Below, piece by piece: positions 4,832 to 6,459 of a DNA stretch of 6,459 bases. The notes beneath the pieces are model-generated. The model worked only from the letters and a program-made list of their open reading frames with translations, was not told the origin of the DNA and did no database searches. Position numbers and translations under genes: made by a program. The stretch comes from CAZBWE01 sp964581905 (GTDB lineage: Bacteria > Planctomycetota > Phycisphaerae > Sedimentisphaerales > Anaerobacaceae), in contig CAZOQJ010000131.1 in NCBI GenBank assembly GCA_964581905.1, positions 1 to 6,459 on the forward strand, given 5' to 3'. The stretch's first letter is position 1. Every line of letters begins with the position of its first letter.

Positions 4832-5593
4832 ATGGCAATGGCAGTAGCTGAAGACATGAAAAAACTGGCGGAGAACATCATTACTTCCCACGATGTTCGG
4901 GTAAAGGCGCTGGGCACATTGGTGACCGATACCCATAAGACCTTGAAAGGGTTTGAACGCGACCGGAAAAAGATGGCGGCGGAACAGGTGAAATCATTAG
5001 CTGATTTTGTGAAAGGATTAGCCAAAAATGTTAAGGATATGCTCAAGGGATTTGAGAAGAATCACAAACAGATGAGTAAGGAACAAGCAAAGAGTTTGAG
5101 CGATTTTGTTGTGAATCTAACTAAAGATATAGGCTCAATGCTGGATGGTTTCCAAAAGGAACGTAGCCAAATGTCAGAAGAACTGAAGGACACGCTTGCT
5201 AAAGAAGTGAAAGAGATTGAGACCTTCGTTACGAAGAAGCTCAAGGAATTCAACAAGGCGCATGCTGATATGAGCGCCGAACTTAAGAAAGAGCTGAATA
5301 GCTATGTAATAAGTATAGTTAAGGAAACTCAAAAGCTCTTGAAAGAATACAGTTCTGACATGGCACAGGCAGGGAAGGCCTGGAAAGGTATGAGTGCTAC
5401 GATGGCCAAGGCAAGAAAAGCCGGCTTTATGATGCCTAATATTGACGCTGGAGAAAAAGTAACCACAGTTAAGCAGGCAACTCGTCTCGGCGGAGGCTCG
5501 CCGAGCCGTAGCGGGACACGTAAGGCCCGGGGCAAAAAGAAGACCTCAACGAAGAGCAAAAGCAGCAAGAAAAGAGTTGCAGTCGGTGTCTGA
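4832..5593 (+). CDS. gvpC: GvpC-like gas vesicle protein with four 33-residue repeats
   Basis: The preferred start gives 253 residues. After an N-terminal module shared with its paralogues (about 1-39) come four repeats of exactly 33 residues each: 40-72, 73-105, 106-138 and 139-171. Each opens with GF or EF, has Met at position 9 and Leu at position 32. A partial fifth repeat (EY at 172, Trp184) follows, then a Lys/Ser/Arg-rich basic tail (about 199-253; KARGKKKTSTKSKSSKK). Cyanobacterial GvpC consists of 33-residue helical repeats that clamp the outside of the GvpA ribs and raise collapse pressure, so length, periodicity and position between gvpA and gvpN all agree with GvpC. The basic tail is not a usual GvpC feature that I know of. 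No Cys, signal peptide or membrane segment. Family assignment rests on repeat length and context, not on a recognised full-length match. Confidence 0.8.
   Translation: MAMAVAEDMKKLAENIITSHDVRVKALGTLVTDTHKTLKGFERDRKKMAAEQVKSLADFVKGLAKNVKDMLKGFEKNHKQMSKEQAKSLSDFVVNLTKDIGSMLDGFQKERSQMSEELKDTLAKEVKEIETFVTKKLKEFNKAHADMSAELKKELNSYVISIVKETQKLLKEYSSDMAQAGKAWKGMSATMAKARKAGFMMPNIDAGEKVTTVKQATRLGGGSPSRSGTRKARGKKKTSTKSKSSKKRVAVGV
4949..5344 (+). repeat. Four tandem 99-base coding repeats (33 residues each)
   Basis: The units lie at 4949-5047, 5048-5146, 5147-5245 and 5246-5344 with no gaps. The first two are closest at the protein level (GFERDRKKM against GFEKNHKQM, then SLADFVKGL against SLSDFVVNL); the third and fourth are more diverged. 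At the DNA level they are no longer near-identical, so the array is old rather than a recent expansion. Confidence 0.85.
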
Positions 5594-5612
5594 GCGTTTG
5601 TCAGCCAGGAAA

Positions 5613-5718
5613 CCCCACGTAAAACGTGGGGCTAAATATTTAGCCTGCGGTTTTACCGCAGGTCTAGGGAAGTGAAAACCCGCCGCGGCTCGACTGAGCT
5701 CGCCGAAGTCAGGCGGGT
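5613..5718. repeat. Cluster of consecutive hairpins in the spacer after the GvpC-like gene
   Basis: Four palindromic elements lie nearly end to end. CCCCACGT (5613-5620) pairs with ACGTGGGG (5624-5631). GGCTAAATATTTAGCC (5630-5645) is a perfect 16-bp palindrome sharing bases with the first. CCTGCGG (5644-5650) pairs with CCGCAGG (5656-5662). ACCCGCC (5678-5684) pairs with GGCGGGT (5712-5718) around a loop that has its own GCTC-GACT-GAGC stem (5688-5699). No T-run follows any of them. They look like REP or MITE-like repeats, or RNA stems that set the 3' end or stability of the upstream message. Confidence 0.75.
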
Positions 5719-5746
5719 AAATATAAATTCAGGGAGGTATTAAATT

Positions 5747-6088
5747 ATGAGCCAGACAACATCTGCTATGACCCAGATAACGTGCGCTTTTTGTAAGGGT
5801 TCGGGTAAAGACCCCTTTGACTTACTCTCTGAACTTGCCGTCTGTCAGGTTTGCGACGGGACAGGTAAAGTTGAAGTCGAAGAGCCGGTGATTAAATGTG
5901 CTTTTTGCAAAGGTAGCGGCGTTTATCATGATAGCCGAATTAGCTGCACTGTCTGTAATGGTAAAGGTATGGTTACAGCTCCGAAAGGTGAAACTATCCG
6001 GTGTAACGAATGTGAGGGTACAGGCGTGACAATAGATAGTGGCTTGCCTTGTCTTAGGTGCAAAGGTAAAGGAGTTGTTTCGAGATAA
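5747..6088 (+). CDS. DnaJ-type zinc-finger protein with six CxxCxGxG motifs
   Basis: The 113-residue protein is almost entirely cysteine-rich zinc finger. CxxCxGxG motifs begin at Cys13, 33, 51, 67, 86 and 102, giving twelve Cys. They fall into three tandem pairs (13/33, 51/67, 86/102), so up to three zinc ions could be bound. The second and third units are about 35 residues each. DnaJ/Hsp40 has four such motifs and a J-domain; here there is no J-domain (no HPD) and no C-terminal substrate domain. Stand-alone proteins of this type act as folding helpers or disulfide-related chaperones in other systems, such as plant BSD2. GGGAGG at 5732-5737 lies 9 bases before the start. Placed before gvpN, it may help fold or deliver the very hydrophobic GvpA or its partners. 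That role is inference. Confidence 0.9.
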   Translation: MSQTTSAMTQITCAFCKGSGKDPFDLLSELAVCQVCDGTGKVEVEEPVIKCAFCKGSGVYHDSRISCTVCNGKGMVTAPKGETIRCNECEGTGVTIDSGLPCLRCKGKGVVSR

Positions 6089-6093
6089 AGGAA

Positions 6094-6279
6094 ATGACAA
6101 GATTGTATTCTCCTATAAAAAACTTTACCAGAAAGAGGACTGAAGCGCTGGCTAAATTTAAGTCCCTCAGGCAAAACTTTAGAAGCAGAGAAGAGAAAAT
6201 AACCGCGGATTTAGAAAAGGCACGTAAAATCTGGGGAAAATTAGGTAAAAAATTTAGATGGTGGCAGTCATTACCATAA
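6094..6279 (+). CDS. Small basic helical protein, possibly a one-unit relative of the GvpC-like proteins
   Basis: The 61-residue protein is rich in Lys and Arg and likely one or two helices, with no Cys. It starts 5 bases after the previous stop, with AAAGGA directly before the ATG (spacing too short to be ideal), so coupling is likely. ALAKFKSLRQNF (18-29) resembles the LAKF segments of the paralogues at 2865 and 3615. KARKIWGKL (42-50) resembles the GKAWKGM and AQNWRST terminal elements of the proteins at 4832 and 2865. The resemblance is short and could be chance among basic helices. The end FRWWQSLP is aromatic. No other frame here is better, and it fills the gap before gvpN. I do not recognise a named family. 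Confidence 0.6.
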   Translation: MTRLYSPIKNFTRKRTEALAKFKSLRQNFRSREEKITADLEKARKIWGKLGKKFRWWQSLP

Positions 6280-6320
6280 AGAAAAAACAAGATTTCTAAC
6301 AGAAAAGGAGTGAAATAGAA

Positions 6321-6459
6321 ATGATTGACGAAATGACAACAGTATTGGAGCCGAGGCCTTTGTCAGACTTTGTGGAAACAAAGTATGTAAAGGATATTAC
6401 CAACAGAGCCCTTTCCTACATTGAAGCCGGCTTTCCGGTCCATCTCAGGGGGCCTTCCG
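6321..6459 (+). CDS. gvpN: Gas vesicle protein GvpN, N-terminal part (cut by window end)
   Basis: The gene begins at ATG 6321, 10 bases after a strong AAAGGAG (6304-6310), and is open to the window end (46 residues seen). The text FVETKYVKDITNRALSYIEA followed by GFPVHLRGPS is the characteristic N-terminus of GvpN, an AAA+ MoxR-like ATPase found in most gvp clusters. RGPS leads straight into the Walker A loop, which lies just outside the window, so catalytic residues cannot be checked. GvpN is needed for full growth of vesicles in cyanobacteria and haloarchaea. Its presence after the GvpC-like genes keeps the cyanobacterial order A-C-N in expanded form. Confidence 0.95.
   Translation, partial: MIDEMTTVLEPRPLSDFVETKYVKDITNRALSYIEAGFPVHLRGPS

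Noticed and set aside
4949..5344. CRISPR array or recent tandem DNA duplication
   Set aside because: The 99-base units are coding, in frame, without spacers, and diverged at the DNA level; they are protein repeats.
5747..6088. Full DnaJ chaperone or ferredoxin
   Set aside because: There is no J-domain or HPD motif and no C-terminal DnaJ domain. The Cys pattern is CxxCxGxG zinc finger, not the iron-sulfur CxxCxxC type.

Overview
This window carries the start of a bacterial gas vesicle (gvp) cluster, preceded by a two-component regulatory pair. All supported genes lie on the + strand. The organism is bacterial: Shine-Dalgarno sites of the AAAGGAG type sit at most starts, the histidine kinase is of the NarX/DegS type, and its partner is a NarL/FixJ regulator. 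GvpA closely resembles cyanobacterial GvpA as I remember it. However, the kinase architecture, the moderate GC content and the hairpin-rich spacers look more like a sediment or water-column bacterium of the planctomycete/deltaproteobacterial kind. That placement is a guess from style, not a demonstrated assignment.

Layout: (1) 1-1869, the 3' part of a PAS histidine kinase and its NarL-type response regulator, 9 bases apart. (2) 1870-2523, about 650 bases without a convincing gene but rich in inverted repeats, with a sigma-54-like site and a terminator-like hairpin shortly before gvpA. (3) 2524-2730, gvpA, the major shell protein. (4) 2865-5593, two charged coiled-coil proteins, a free-standing PAS-domain protein, and a GvpC-like protein with four exact 33-residue repeats. 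(5) 5594-5746, a spacer packed with consecutive hairpins. (6) 5747-6279, a protein made only of six DnaJ-type CxxCxGxG zinc-finger motifs, and a 61-residue basic protein. (7) 6321 to the end, the N-terminus of GvpN, cut just before its P-loop.

In cyanobacteria gvpC lies between gvpA and gvpN. Here that slot is enlarged to six genes. Three of them (2865, 3615, 4832) share a collinear N-terminal module, and two share a terminal partial repeat with an aromatic and a Trp at the same spacing. They therefore look like a diversified family of vesicle-coating proteins. A sensory PAS protein and a DnaJ-like zinc protein are embedded in the same run. A reasonable working model is that GvpA forms the shell, the GvpC-like proteins strengthen or shape it, GvpN and the zinc-finger protein assist assembly, and the kinase/regulator pair and the PAS protein tie vesicle production to an environmental cue. 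Only the gvpA, gvpN and two-component identifications are firm; the rest is inference.
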